Positions 50,861 through 59,845 of a stretch of 64,000 nt of DNA are shown in pieces. Source of the stretch: Saprospiraceae bacterium (GTDB taxonomy: Bacteria; Bacteroidota; Bacteroidia; Chitinophagales; Saprospiraceae); the NCBI GenBank assembly GCA_013360405.1, contig JABWBR010000001.1, positions 1 to 64,000 on the forward strand. The letters run 5' to 3'. A program made the translations under genes and the position numbers. How positions within the stretch are numbered: the stretch's first letter is position 1; each line of letters begins with the position of its first letter. The notes beneath the pieces are model-generated. The model was not told the DNA's origin. It made no database searches and saw nothing but the letters and a program-made list of their open reading frames with translations.

Positions 50861-52192
50861 ATGCTCTATACCACCCTCCTTCTCGCCACCTCCATTGCCC
50901 TTATCCTGCTGCTCTCCGCACGCTGGAAATTCAGCGCTTTTTTTGTGTTGCTGTTTGTCGCTGCAATCACGGGGATAGCAGCGGGAATCGATGGCGAGCG
51001 AATTATTGCTTTGCTGAAGACTGGTTTGGGTAGCACGATTGAAAAAATCGGACTGCTCATCGTGCTGGGCACTACGCTGGGGGTATTGCTCGAAAAAGTG
51101 GGAGCCACAGCCAGTCTGGCGCGGGCGGTGCTGGGCCTCACCGGCGAGGAGCGGGCGCCGCTGGCTTTGAGTGTCATCGGCTTTGGGGTGGGATTCCCCA
51201 TTTTTTGCGATTCGGGGTTTGTGGTGTTGTCGGGGTTGGCGGTGTCGCTGTCGGCGCAATCGCCGGGGCGGCGGGTGTGGCTGGTGGTGAGCCTGGCTAC
51301 GGCTTTGTATGCGGTACACTGCCTCGTACCACCGCATCCTGGTATTACGGCGGCGGCGGGCACCTTAGGCGCCGATATAGGCCGTACGATGTTATTGGGC
51401 GCAGTGGCAGCCTTGCCGGCGGCTGTTGTGGGTTATTTTTGGGCCAAATGGGTGAATCGCCGGGGGGGAATACCTCCGGTGGAGGTTATTGATTATCAGG
51501 CAATCCAACCGCATGATCGGCTGCCTTCTCCGTTTTGGGCGGCTTTGCCGGTGGTGACGCCTGTGGCGCTCATCGCCGTCAAATCGCTGGTTTTGCTGGA
51601 GCCTACTCCGATTTCGACTGGGCTGCTAGGCTTCATCAAAGTGGCGGGCGACCCGGTCACGGCCTTGCTGATCGGCATCGTGCTATGCCTACCGCTTTTT
51701 CCAAAAATTGAAAAAAGTACGATCAACACCCTTCTCGAAACCGCGCTGGTCAAGTCGGGGGGCATCCTCCTGATCACCGCAGCGGGCGGCGCCTTCGGCG
51801 AGGTGATCAAAGCGCTGAACCTCGGCGAGGTCTTCGGGCCCGCTTTTGCTTCCAGTGGACTGGGACTACTCATCCCCTTTGCCCTGGCGGCTGTGTTCAA
51901 AACGGCGCAGGGAAGTTCTACTGTGGCCGTCATATCGGCGGCAAGCATACTGGCGCCGCTGCTGCCTTCGCTGGGCTTCGACGGCGAGAATAGCCGCATT
52001 TTCGCACTGCTGGCCATGGGCGCGGGCTCGATGGCCGTGTCGCATACCAACGACTCGTATTTTTGGGTGGTGTCGCGCTTCGGGCAATTGGATACGAATA
52101 CGGCGTTGCGGTCGTATTCGGCGGCCAGTGCATGGATGGGATTGGCTGCGCTGGCGACGGTGTGGGTGATGTGGGCCCTGATCTTTTTGTAA
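50861..52192 (+). CDS. GntP-family permease
   Basis: A 443-residue transporter with about 12-14 hydrophobic segments. The sequence GIDGERIIALLKTGLGSTIEKIGLLIVLGTTLGVLLEKVGA, the GVGFPIFCDSGFVVLSGLAVSL motif and the ending AGSMAVSHTNDSYFWVVSRF are characteristic of gluconate/proton symporters and relatives (GntP, GntT, DsdX). It would import a sugar acid or D-serine-like substrate. The start lies 10 nt after the Rpn nuclease gene. No sugar-acid kinase is nearby in the window. Confidence 0.93.
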   Translation: MLYTTLLLATSIALILLLSARWKFSAFFVLLFVAAITGIAAGIDGERIIALLKTGLGSTIEKIGLLIVLGTTLGVLLEKVGATASLARAVLGLTGEERAPLALSVIGFGVGFPIFCDSGFVVLSGLAVSLSAQSPGRRVWLVVSLATALYAVHCLVPPHPGITAAAGTLGADIGRTMLLGAVAALPAAVVGYFWAKWVNRRGGIPPVEVIDYQAIQPHDRLPSPFWAALPVVTPVALIAVKSLVLLEPTPISTGLLGFIKVAGDPVTALLIGIVLCLPLFPKIEKSTINTLLETALVKSGGILLITAAGGAFGEVIKALNLGEVFGPAFASSGLGLLIPFALAAVFKTAQGSSTVAVISAASILAPLLPSLGFDGENSRIFALLAMGAGSMAVSHTNDSYFWVVSRFGQLDTNTALRSYSAASAWMGLAALATVWVMWALIFL

Positions 52193-52551
52193 GAAGATAA
52201 AAAACCTGAAAAAATAATAGTTAAGGTTATTATATGTTAATAAATTATTGACTTCTTGAATAAATATTTGTATATTTCCTACATGTAGGCGGGAGTTTCT
52301 TTTTTGCCTAATCCTGCCCCCTATAAGCAAAATGCTACAGCCTGCCGAGCATTCCTAAAACCCTGGTTGAGATATCCTTTTTCACACTTCCCATTTGATC
52401 ATGGCCTGTCCTCTTTTATTAATTATTTAAATTTCAGGTCATGTGTACTTCATTCACTATTCCCAAATTGGCCGACAGGTCAATTATACTTCCTCTCTGG
52501 GGAAGAGAGGGTTCCTCCGCTACTGGTGGAAAAAAACTGGAGTGGGGGCAG
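52193..52551. other. 359-bp AT-rich spacer
   Basis: The gap between the GntP gene and the thrombospondin-3 protein has AT-rich sequence with TTGACTTCTTGAATAAATATTTG (52250-52272), where AATATTTG is one base off the -7 consensus but the spacer to TTG is short. No convincing gene is seen. The reading frame of the next gene extends upstream to an ATG at 52441, but that part codes a non-signal-like tail. Confidence 0.4.
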
Positions 52552-54783
52552 ATGGTATCACCCTTAAATTATGCATTGAAATTGATTCTACTTGTCTTGC
52601 TGGCCGCCGGCCAAGTAAGTAATGTACAGGCTCAACAACTTGCTAAATGGACTTTTGAAGGTGACGTTACTTCCGCAAGCACTGTAGCAAGCGGCATCAG
52701 TGCCCAGAATGCCTTCTTCGGCCCCGATGTGGATCATGTCGGTTTTACCAGCGGTAATGGAGGCCGCGCGTATAAAGCAGAAGAATGGACCGAAAGCAAT
52801 ACCAGGGATAACGATGAATTTATTCAGGTTAAAATTACCGGCTCTTGTTTCAGGGTGTTATATTTTGCCTGGCATTTTAGGAGGGACCATGAGGGCCCAA
52901 GGAAGTACGAGGTTCGTTATTCTACCGATGATTTTTATACAAGCACGCTTCTTGCCAACGGGTCTCTTGATGATATTACAAACTGGTATACATTCGATCA
53001 ACTGGTAAATCTTTCTAATCTCACTCAGATTACTTTCAGAATTTATGGATTTGATAGTGAGGATGAGGATGACAATGAGAATGTATTCCGCTTCGATAAT
53101 ATAGCTATCGAAGGATATACTTGTGGCGTGGATTCCGATGGTGATGGAATTTACGATCCTGTGGATAACTGTCCTTATACGCCTAATCCAAACCAGTTAG
53201 ACTCAGACCATGACGGTAAGGGCGACTTATGCGACAATTGTCCATTTAATGCTAATCCCAACCAGGCCGACGCCGATAACGACGGCAAAGGCGATGTGTG
53301 CGACAACTGCCCTAATGTTGCCAATGCCGGCCAATTAGATGTGGATAACGACGGTGTAGGCGATGTGTGCGACAACTGCCCCACTTGGGCCAATCCCAAC
53401 CAGGCCGACGCCGATAGCGACGGCAAGGGCGATGTGTGCGACAACTGCCCCACTTGGGCCAATGCCGACCAGGCCGACACCGATAACGACGGCAAAGGCA
53501 ATGCGTGCGACAACTGTCCTACCATAGCCAATGCCAACCAGGCCGACGGCGATAGCGACGGCAGGGGCGATGTGTGCGACAACTGTCCTACCATATCCAA
53601 TGCCAACCAGGCCGACGCCGATAACGACGGCAAAGGCGATGTGTGCGATAACTGTCCCACTGTATCCAATGCCAACCAGGCGGATGCAGATAATGACGGC
53701 AAAGGAGATGTGTGCGACAACTGTCCCAACAACTCCAATGCCAACCAGGCGGATGCCGATAACGATGGCAAAGGCGATGTGTGCGACAACTGCCCCACTG
53801 TATCCAATGCCAACCAGTCTGATATAGACGGCGACGGCGTAGGAGATGTGTGCGACAACTGCCCCACCATCTACAATCCGGATCAAATCGATACCGGCGT
53901 GCCTTGCGGCTGGTACCAGGAACCCAACGGAGAGGGATGCAGTGGTTCATTTGAATACAAACCCGAGACAGATATCTTCACGGCCAGTAGTATCAACTGC
54001 TACTACAGCAACCCGTTTAATGTTGACGAATACATTTATGCCTGGACCGACTTGTGCGGCGATGGCAGCATTACCGCACAGGTAACCAACATCAGTGGGA
54101 ATACGTCAGCCTGGGCAGGAGTCATGATGCGTGAAACCACTGCGGATGATGCCAAAAAGGTGCAGTTGATGACCAATAAGAGCAACCTCAGCCGCCGTGA
54201 AGTGCGCTACACCACCGGTGGCACGAGCTACCCGCAACAGTTTCCGAGCAATCTGCGCTATTGGCTGCGCATAACGCGTACCGGCAATCAGTTTGTAGGT
54301 TACGTATCGCCCAATGGCCTGATGTGGTACCAGGTGATGGCCCTTACCGTTGATATGAATGAATGTATCGAAATGGGATTGGTGGTTACCAATTACCAAC
54401 CCGTTAGCACCGCTATGGCTACATTTGCCAACGTGAGCGTTGTCGGCGGCGGCGCAGCCCTGGCAATGCCCGATACTTATATCGATACTTCGCCCGATGT
54501 AATGGGTTATCCCGATTTCAGCGTGTTCCCGAATCCAACTACCGGAGAACTGAACCTGGATTTGACCCAATACTTCAACAGAGCTGTACGCATTGAAGTA
54601 TATAGCATGGAGGGTCGGCTGTTGGAATTTACCGAAGTGGAAGAAGTACAAACCAGTCAGGAACGTCTCGATTTGTCTGGTTTGAACAACGGCATATACC
54701 TCATCCGCGTGAAATCGGAGGGTTTGCCCGACGTCACAAAACGGATAGTAAGAGCCGACAAAACGGATAGTAAGAGCCGATAG
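52552..54783 (+). CDS. secreted thrombospondin type-3 repeat protein with T9SS sorting tail
   Basis: From the ATG at 52552 the product has 743 residues and starts with the signal peptide MVSPLNYALKLILLVLLAAG. Next is a beta-sandwich domain to about 190. An array of about eleven 23-residue calcium-binding TSP3 repeats (NQADADNDGKGDVCDNCP pattern) spans 53128-53890. A concanavalin-like DUF1349-type domain follows (GVMMRETTADDAKKVQL... YWLRITRTGNQFVGYVS). It ends with a type A type IX sorting tail (FSVFPNPTTGELNLDL... GLNNGIYLIRVKSEG). It is probably exported by SprA and anchored at the surface. A 22-bp tandem duplication at 54736-54779 changes the last residues. Confidence 0.9.
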   Translation: MVSPLNYALKLILLVLLAAGQVSNVQAQQLAKWTFEGDVTSASTVASGISAQNAFFGPDVDHVGFTSGNGGRAYKAEEWTESNTRDNDEFIQVKITGSCFRVLYFAWHFRRDHEGPRKYEVRYSTDDFYTSTLLANGSLDDITNWYTFDQLVNLSNLTQITFRIYGFDSEDEDDNENVFRFDNIAIEGYTCGVDSDGDGIYDPVDNCPYTPNPNQLDSDHDGKGDLCDNCPFNANPNQADADNDGKGDVCDNCPNVANAGQLDVDNDGVGDVCDNCPTWANPNQADADSDGKGDVCDNCPTWANADQADTDNDGKGNACDNCPTIANANQADGDSDGRGDVCDNCPTISNANQADADNDGKGDVCDNCPTVSNANQADADNDGKGDVCDNCPNNSNANQADADNDGKGDVCDNCPTVSNANQSDIDGDGVGDVCDNCPTIYNPDQIDTGVPCGWYQEPNGEGCSGSFEYKPETDIFTASSINCYYSNPFNVDEYIYAWTDLCGDGSITAQVTNISGNTSAWAGVMMRETTADDAKKVQLMTNKSNLSRREVRYTTGGTSYPQQFPSNLRYWLRITRTGNQFVGYVSPNGLMWYQVMALTVDMNECIEMGLVVTNYQPVSTAMATFANVSVVGGGAALAMPDTYIDTSPDVMGYPDFSVFPNPTTGELNLDLTQYFNRAVRIEVYSMEGRLLEFTEVEEVQTSQERLDLSGLNNGIYLIRVKSEGLPDVTKRIVRADKTDSKSR
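53197..53884 (+). repeat. 69-bp tandem coding repeats (TSP3)
   Basis: Units of 69 bp encode 23-residue TSP3 repeats with the core GTGTGCGACAACTG. Several adjacent units are almost identical at the DNA level, especially between 53400 and 53860. Such near-identical units can expand and contract by recombination. Confidence 0.85.
54736..54779 (+). repeat. 22-bp tandem duplication at the gene end
   Basis: ACAAAACGGATAGTAAGAGC plus CG occurs twice without a gap. Without one copy the protein would end KRIVRADR and stop; with both, the last part becomes KRIVRADKTDSKSR. This is a recent frame-altering duplication at the tip of the sorting tail. Confidence 0.9.
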
Positions 54784-54836
54784 ATAAAGAATTGTAACAA
54801 AGGGATAGGAACGTACGGTTGTATGTTTCTATCCCT

Positions 54837-55379
54837 TTATTTGACAATATACTGCATCAACACTACATCTTCCCACTGGCCGTTTTTGATGCCTACCTCC
54901 TTTTGAATACCTGCAATTTCATAACCCAATCGGATATTATAAGCAATGCTGGCCTTGTTGGAGGCTAATACCCGGGCTACAAGGTGGTGGTAGCCCATTT
55001 GTTTACAAATTTCCAAAATATATTTTTTCAAAAAAGTGCCGTAGCCTTTGCCGCATTCCGACTTGGTGAGGTAAACGGAAGTTTCGCAAGTAGTGCGATA
55101 GCCTGCCCGGTCGCTGAATCGCTTAATAACGCCCCAGCCGATCACCATATGTGCCTGGTTTTTAAGCGCAAACAACCGCTCTCTGTCGTGAAATCCGCTA
55201 ACCCAGCGATGAATTCTGTCTGCATCAAACAAGTCTTCTTCCATGGTGGTATCGCCTTGAAGAATATACTCGTTGTAAATGTCTGCTATAACCGGGAAGT
55301 CATCAGCGCAGGCTTGTTCGATGTAAGCCGGAGTCAGTGGCATCAATACTTCGGCATGCAATTGGGCATTCATGGTCAT
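54837..55379 (-). CDS. GNAT N-acetyltransferase, phosphinothricin acetyltransferase-like
   Basis: A 180-residue GNAT enzyme. The N-terminal IEQACADDFPVIADIYNEYI, TTMEEDLFDADRIHRWVSGF, YLTKSECGKGYGTFLKKYIL (acetyl-CoA loop, motif A with x-G-K-G-Y-G), VARVLASNKASIAYNIRLGYE and GQWEDVVLMQY follow the pattern of the PAT/YncA group that acetylates phosphinothricin or methionine derivatives. Several ATGs exist near the start (55379, 55373). The substrate is unknown. It is monocistronic and convergent with the TSP3 gene. Confidence 0.87.
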   Translation of the reverse strand: MTMNAQLHAEVLMPLTPAYIEQACADDFPVIADIYNEYILQGDTTMEEDLFDADRIHRWVSGFHDRERLFALKNQAHMVIGWGVIKRFSDRAGYRTTCETSVYLTKSECGKGYGTFLKKYILEICKQMGYHHLVARVLASNKASIAYNIRLGYEIAGIQKEVGIKNGQWEDVVLMQYIVK

Positions 55380-55544
55380 AAGGGCGGTTCATTTATCGGA
55401 TACCAAATATCCGACGCCCATATTAATCACATATTAAAAAGCTGGATGCCAATATTATCTTTTTGTAAGCAAGGCATTTTTTTTAGCCTAATGATAACGA
55501 TCTCCAATCCCGATGTATTAACGCATATATCAAAACCCTTCTGA

Positions 55545-55910
55545 CATGACAACTTATTACTCCAAACACTCATTCCCCTTTGCGCGATTATCGATCAAAG
55601 CGACAATACAGTTACGAAATTCAGACCACAGCCACAACAAATGCGGAGGACGCGGCGTTCAATTTCTTTCCCAACCCCGCAAGTGAAGAAGTAACCCTTG
55701 ATCTGAACCAATTGGTAGATAAAGACGTTACTTTGACGGTATACAACGCATTAGGTAGGCCAGGTGGTGGAAGTTCTCAACCTTGGTCTTGTATAGGAAA
55801 CCACAAAACCATTTAATCTCAGCCCATTCAAAGCCGGAATCTACTACCTGCAGGTGGAAACTGCCGAAGGCCGTTCTGCGCCACAACGATTGGTGGTGCA
55901 GCCCCGGTAA
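55545..55910 (+). pseudogene. broken type IX sorting-tail gene
   Basis: The stretch begins ATGACAACTTATTACTCC (MTTYYSKHS) but soon shifts frame. A second frame reads NAEDAAFNFFPNPASEEVTL DLNQLVDKDVTLTVYNALG, the start of a type A sorting domain. At 55752-55759 the 4-bp TAGG is duplicated, which shifts the frame. The continuation GQVVEVLNLG, then a stop, then KPFNLSPFKAGIYYLQVETA EGRSAPQRLVVQPR, lies in a third frame and ends at 55910. It is the remnant of a larger exported protein. Confidence 0.75.
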
Positions 55911-55950
55911 TGACGGCGCACAGATATAAAGAAACCAACGAAGACTCAGA

Positions 55951-55983
55951 CCATTCCGGTAGCAATGCCGGGATGGTTTTTTT
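55951..55983 (+). terminator. intrinsic terminator-like hairpin
   Basis: CCATTCCGG (55951-55959) and CCGGGATGG (55968-55976) pair with one mismatch and are followed by a run of T. It terminates the relic transcript just before queD. Confidence 0.7.
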
Positions 55984-55994
55984 GTTTTATTCCG

Positions 55995-56002
55995 TAAATT
56001 TG
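55995..56002 (+). promoter_or_regulatory. candidate -7 element TAAATTTG
   Basis: The octamer matches TAnnTTTG exactly and ends 8 nt before the queD ATG, which would give an almost leaderless mRNA. A TTTG lies upstream but too close. Confidence 0.4.
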
Positions 56003-56010
56003 CCTCCACT

Positions 56011-56445
56011 ATGATCAGGCTTACCAAAATATTCGACTTCGAAATGGCGCATGCGTTGCCAGGCTACGACGGCTCGTGCAAAAACATTCACGGACATTCC
56101 TTCCGGCTGGAGGTGACGGTGCAGGGCACGCCCCTACAGCAGTCCGGCCATCCCAAAGACGGCATGGTCATCGATTTTAAAGACCTCAAGGCCATCGTCA
56201 ATAGGGAAGTGGTTTCCCAATTTGACCACGCTTTGCTACTACCGCAACACGCGCCCGCCGATCTGCTGGAGATGCTGAGGCAATACTCCGAAAAGGTGGT
56301 TTTGCTGCCCTTTCAGCCTACCAGCGAAAACCTGATTTTGTATATAGTCGACAAATTGCGCGGAGCCATGCCGGATAACGTGGTGTTGCAGAAAATCCGA
56401 CTGTACGAAACGGCAACTTCTTTTGCCGAGTGGGAGGCCGTGTGA
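56011..56445 (+). CDS. queD: 6-carboxytetrahydropterin synthase / PTPS family
   Basis: A 144-residue T-fold enzyme that converts dihydroneopterin triphosphate to 6-carboxytetrahydropterin for queuosine synthesis, or to 6-pyruvoyl-tetrahydropterin. The zinc-binding histidines lie in FEMAHALPGYDGSCKNIHGHSF with Cys in the same loop. MVIDFKDLKAIVNREVVSQFDHALL holds the typical DH pair, and PTSENLILYIVDKL and IRLYETATSFAEW end the fold. It overlaps the next gene by one nucleotide (TGATG), so the two are translated together. QueD is inferred from family; no other queuosine gene is visible. Confidence 0.85.
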   Translation: MIRLTKIFDFEMAHALPGYDGSCKNIHGHSFRLEVTVQGTPLQQSGHPKDGMVIDFKDLKAIVNREVVSQFDHALLLPQHAPADLLEMLRQYSEKVVLLPFQPTSENLILYIVDKLRGAMPDNVVLQKIRLYETATSFAEWEAV

Positions 56446-57356
56446 TGAAAAAAACACTCGATCAGCTTCATCAGGTAGAACAATTGGCAACTGCCTCTAA
56501 ATTGCGAAGGCTGCTAGCACGTCCGTTCCGATATGTATTTAGTATTGGGTTTAAAAAAATAATTTACCCATTTACCAAAAAAGGAATTATCCGAAAAACG
56601 CGTACTTTTTTTAATAGCGAAATGTACGTGGTACTTCCCGCGGGTACCGATATTTATCTCACTGGAGGAAAGTCGCATGACTCTGAAATTCGCCTGGCCA
56701 GGTTTTTAATTAACTATTTAAAAGCAGGCGATACTTTTGTCGATGTCGGGGCTCATTTTGGCTATTTCTCCTTGCTTGCCGCTTTCCTGACACGTAGCAA
56801 TGGACTTGTTTTTTCTTTTGAAGCTTCGAAAAGTACTTTTTTATTATTAAATAAAAACACCCAAAACGAAGCTAATATAACGTGTTTGAATAATGCCGTT
56901 TCTGATAAAAAAGAGACGCTTAAGTTTTATGAATTTCCTGTTTTATACTCCGAATATAATTCAGTGGATATATCGCAATTTGAAGGCGAGAAATGGATAG
57001 TGAAATATAAACCCCAGGAAATTCAAGTAGAAGCAATAAGGTTGGATGATTTTATTATCGAAAAAAATCTTCAACCCAATATCATTAAAATCGATGTAGA
57101 AGGCGCAGAGTTAAAGGTTATATTGGGGATGAAGAAGCTTTTAGAAGCAAGTGATGAGCTATTTATAGTAATGGAATACCTTCATCCCGATCGAAAAAAT
57201 ACAGCACATCGCCAGGCTGCTGAAATAATGAAAAATGTCGGCTATCACGCCTATTTAATAGAAAATGCAGGAGGCTTAATTCCTATAGATGATATAGATG
57301 GTTATTTACAGAAAAATGAATTGGAATCGGAGAATGTTGTTTTTAGGAGGATTTGA
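56445..57356 (+). CDS. FkbM family SAM-dependent methyltransferase
   Basis: 303 residues from the ATG at 56445, overlapping the queD stop. Landmarks are LKAGDTFVDVGAHFGYFSLLAAFL (SAM-binding glycine loop), SFEASKSTFLLLNKNTQN, CLNNAVSDKKETLKFYE and IIKIDVEGAELKVILGMKKLL, the standard FkbM pattern, followed by LFIVMEYLHPDRKN. FkbM enzymes O-methylate sugars or lipids, often on surface glycans. The gene is richer in A and T than queD, suggesting a different history although translation is coupled. Confidence 0.9.
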   Translation: MKKTLDQLHQVEQLATASKLRRLLARPFRYVFSIGFKKIIYPFTKKGIIRKTRTFFNSEMYVVLPAGTDIYLTGGKSHDSEIRLARFLINYLKAGDTFVDVGAHFGYFSLLAAFLTRSNGLVFSFEASKSTFLLLNKNTQNEANITCLNNAVSDKKETLKFYEFPVLYSEYNSVDISQFEGEKWIVKYKPQEIQVEAIRLDDFIIEKNLQPNIIKIDVEGAELKVILGMKKLLEASDELFIVMEYLHPDRKNTAHRQAAEIMKNVGYHAYLIENAGGLIPIDDIDGYLQKNELESENVVFRRI

Positions 57357-57416
57357 GACAGGAGGATTTGAGGATTTGATATTTAAATCAACTCCTCAAA
57401 TCCTCAACTCCTCAAC
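57357..57416. terminator. inverted repeat between convergent genes
   Basis: GAGGATTTGA (57370-57379) and TCAAATCCTC (57396-57405) are perfect arms, extended on both sides by GGAGGATTT/AACTCCTC copies. It may terminate both fkbM and the DUF4139 gene; the sequence is also a known type of dispersed repeat. Confidence 0.55.
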
Positions 57417-59018
57417 TCACTCCAGATAAACCGCCAGACTCCTCGGGTGTTTTACCGAATAGCGGAATTCCAGATTTTCCGTTTTGCCGGCGCCCAGGTT
57501 TAATTCCCAGGTCAACTTGCCTTCGGCTTCGTCCACTTTAGCCTTGCTCGATTTTTCGAGTTTCACCTCGATTTCTTCGGTAGTGCTTACCGGGAACTGG
57601 TCTTCAATAATAATTCGTACAGATTGTTTTTTCTTGTTGCGCACCTCGATATCCCAGCCGATGGTGTGGGTCACTTTGTTGCCGAGGAACTGTTTGTCGG
57701 TGTATTTTAATTGCTTTGTGCGCTTGACCACGATATTCTTATCGCGACCCAATGAGAGGTTGAGCGTATCGTTGGTATTTTCGACATCGATCATCGTTTT
57801 GCCCACGTAGGTATCTTCAAAAAACAGCGTGGCTTCGCCGCTAAGCAGGTTGTACTTTTCCCAATCGGTCATCTTGGCCGTCAGGAAAGCGTCGGGGTCG
57901 AGTTTGGGCGTTACGTAGTATTCGTAGCTGGCCGGCGCCTTATGCTCGGCTATAAGCACGGTATAGGGCTGCCCGCCGGAGGGTATATCGTAGGGGGTAT
58001 CAATTCTAAATTCCATGTTAGTCGTCGTTTCTCGCTGCGTCACCGCCGGTCCTCCCGCAGCAGGTTGAACCTGATCGTATGCCCGGCTGTCTTCGGCTTC
58101 TTTGGCCGCTTCCGTCATCGTGCGCACGCCATCGCGATATACGATGGGCGGGGGAGTTACGCTGAGCCACCAGGGGGACAGCATGGGGCGAAATCCGGAT
58201 TGGGAGGGATTGCCGGTAGACAAGGTGAGTTTCACGTCTTTCCATGCTTCGCCGGTCGACTGCTGGATGGCCGCTTTGTAGGCTATCACAACGGGGCTGC
58301 TGATGTCTTTTACGCGCAGGTCGTACATCGGCTGCCAGGAGGCGTTGCTCACCAGGTAGCTGATGCGGAACGTGGCGTTGGTAGCTAGGGGCGCCTCAAC
58401 GGCTACCAGTATTTCGCTCACTGCTATCGGCTGTAGTTGGGCATTGAGGGTATTGAGCTGGTTTTGCCATTTGTCGATTTCCAACTGTATGGCGTTGAGC
58501 TTTTTGCGGATGTCGATTTGCTGAAGTTTTATCTCCGTAAGGCGCTCGCGGTACAATGTGGCGGCGGCTTTGAGTTCCTGTATCGACACCCCGGTTTGCT
58601 GGCCACCGATCATTTTATTGGCCAATAGCAGGTTTTCTTCTTCGGTGAGTACCTGTGAGAGGGCTTGCTCGCGGGCATAGCGGTCTCTCGCTGCCTCGAG
58701 TTGGGCTTGCAGGTTTTTGATATTGGCGTCGGCTTCTTTCGCCTGCAGGTAGTTTCTGCGCGAATTGACCGACAGGATCGTAAAATTGCCGGCCGCCCCC
58801 ACCTGGATGCTTTCCAGATCAAGCAGGGGCGAGAGTCCTGTAAAAACCAACACGCTGCGGCCTTCCGGCAGTGTCGACTTGCCCTCCCTAAAAACCTGGG
58901 CGCCCTGGCGGAAAACCACCACTTCTCTAATTGCACTGGGCACTTCTTTTTCTTCGGTCGCGCCCCATATAGCTGCGGACTGGCACAGCAAAAAGGCTAA
59001 CATGATGCTTGTTCTCAT
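57417..59018 (-). CDS. DUF4139 domain protein (mucoidy inhibitor MuiA-like)
   Basis: A 533-residue secreted protein. The leader MRTSIMLAFLLCQSAAIWG is followed by a DUF4140 N-terminal beta domain (REVVVFRQGAQVFREGKSTLPEG), a long coiled coil (about 90-195, NIKNLQAQLEAARDRYAREQAL) and the DUF4139 beta-rich C-terminus (FRISYLVSNASWQPMYDLRVKD, YKAAIQQSTGEAWKDVKLTLSTGNP, VTHTIGWDIEVRNKKKQSVRI). Homologues are named mucoidy inhibitor MuiA but their role is not settled. It is monocistronic, with its 5' end toward a repeat-rich spacer. Confidence 0.9.
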   Translation of the reverse strand: MRTSIMLAFLLCQSAAIWGATEEKEVPSAIREVVVFRQGAQVFREGKSTLPEGRSVLVFTGLSPLLDLESIQVGAAGNFTILSVNSRRNYLQAKEADANIKNLQAQLEAARDRYAREQALSQVLTEEENLLLANKMIGGQQTGVSIQELKAAATLYRERLTEIKLQQIDIRKKLNAIQLEIDKWQNQLNTLNAQLQPIAVSEILVAVEAPLATNATFRISYLVSNASWQPMYDLRVKDISSPVVIAYKAAIQQSTGEAWKDVKLTLSTGNPSQSGFRPMLSPWWLSVTPPPIVYRDGVRTMTEAAKEAEDSRAYDQVQPAAGGPAVTQRETTTNMEFRIDTPYDIPSGGQPYTVLIAEHKAPASYEYYVTPKLDPDAFLTAKMTDWEKYNLLSGEATLFFEDTYVGKTMIDVENTNDTLNLSLGRDKNIVVKRTKQLKYTDKQFLGNKVTHTIGWDIEVRNKKKQSVRIIIEDQFPVSTTEEIEVKLEKSSKAKVDEAEGKLTWELNLGAGKTENLEFRYSVKHPRSLAVYLE

Positions 59019-59099
59019 AATCGGGAAATTTGATTTTTAGGAATAGATGCCGCAGCTATCAAAATTACATACGGGAAATGGGAAAAAATTGGATGATGC

Positions 59100-59195
59100 T
59101 TGATGTTGGGTTAGGGTTCACCCCTAACGCTCTTTTGATGATTGATTGATTTTGATTATCAACACATTAGTAAATCAGCACATCGGCACATCAAA
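59100..59195. repeat. hairpin and AACACATTAGTAAATC-type repeat
   Basis: GTTAGGG and CCCCTAAC form a short hairpin at 59110-59128, and CACCCCTAACGCTC resembles the element behind the LytTR genes. Then AACACATTAGTAAATCAGCA CATCGGCACATC (from 59160) is the inverted version of the repeat at 20384-20460. Confidence 0.5.
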
Positions 59196-59308
59196 AAAAG
59201 CCTTCATTTTTTATGGAATTTCGCCGTCTTCTGCGTCCATTATAATACAGCCCTTTGCAAAGTGAGCTCTTTAAACCCGGAATTTTTTAACGCCTAAAAC
59301 CGGACACA

Positions 59309-59521
59309 ATGGACAAAGCAAAAACGCGCCAGCAATTGGCAGACGAATACGGCGTTAATCGCAAAACGCTGTATCGTTGGCTCAAGCGAAAAAAGATCAA
59401 TTTTGACGGTGGATTACTTACACCCACTGAGCAGACTATGATTTATGATATGTTTGGCGCCCCGGCAAAAAAGGGGCACGGGCATGTGGTAGGTTTGGAA
59501 TGGAGTGATAAACGCAAATGA
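59309..59521 (+). CDS. small helix-turn-helix protein (70 aa)
   Basis: A 70-residue protein with a clear helix-turn-helix near its N-terminus, MDKAKTRQQLADEYGVNRKT LYRWLKRKKINF, followed by LLTPTEQTMIYDMFGAP and a basic tail. It resembles small homeodomain-like regulators found singly in Bacteroidota and the N-terminal helices of transposase subunits. No transposase partner is adjacent. A DNA-binding role is likely; its target is unknown. Confidence 0.75.
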   Translation: MDKAKTRQQLADEYGVNRKTLYRWLKRKKINFDGGLLTPTEQTMIYDMFGAPAKKGHGHVVGLEWSDKRK

Positions 59522-59845
59522 CGGCGTAATGCCCCATTTTGCCCCAAAATGCCCCATTTTCGCAGGCTAAAAAGGCTTATATTTGCAGAAGATGTTTAAT
59601 TGATGGTGTTTGTCGATGGCTCCTGTGGTCAATGGAGCCAAATCATCCAGGATATAATTTACTGATACTTTGTTTGGGTTTTTTTTCAATTTCCTACCGT
59701 GATGGCAGCAGGTCATTCTATGGGCTACGGGCGTATACCTCAATAGGGGTGAAACGCAACCGGGGCACGCTACTTTGGCAAGGGGAACAACAGTACCCGG
59801 AAGCCCTCGCCCTGCTGTCCATCACCGTATTAAAACTAAAAAGCT
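59522..59845. other. 324-bp spacer with a -7 motif
   Basis: It opens with three near-repeats of TGCCCCATTTT (59529-59560), then TATATTTG (59578-59585, matching TAnnTTTG). An open frame runs from 59539 to 59856 (ending KRNRGTLLWQGEQQYPEALA) but has no family signal and overlaps the next gene by 11 nt. I do not call it a gene with confidence. Confidence 0.35.

Noticed and set aside
50850-50861. Functional operon of Rpn nuclease and GntP permease
   Set aside because: The 10-nt gap suggests shared transcription, but the families have no known link and the region is rearranged, so the closeness may be accidental.
52441-52551. Upstream extension of the thrombospondin-3 protein
   Set aside because: It would put 37 non-hydrophobic residues before the signal peptide; the ATG at 52552 starts a normal leader.
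53175-53886. Two long minus-strand frames with regular repeats such as GQLSHTSPLPSLSASAWLAL
   Set aside because: The regularity is the mirror of the 69-bp TSP3 repeats on the plus strand, which have the calcium-binding pattern and belong to a protein with signal peptide and sorting tail.
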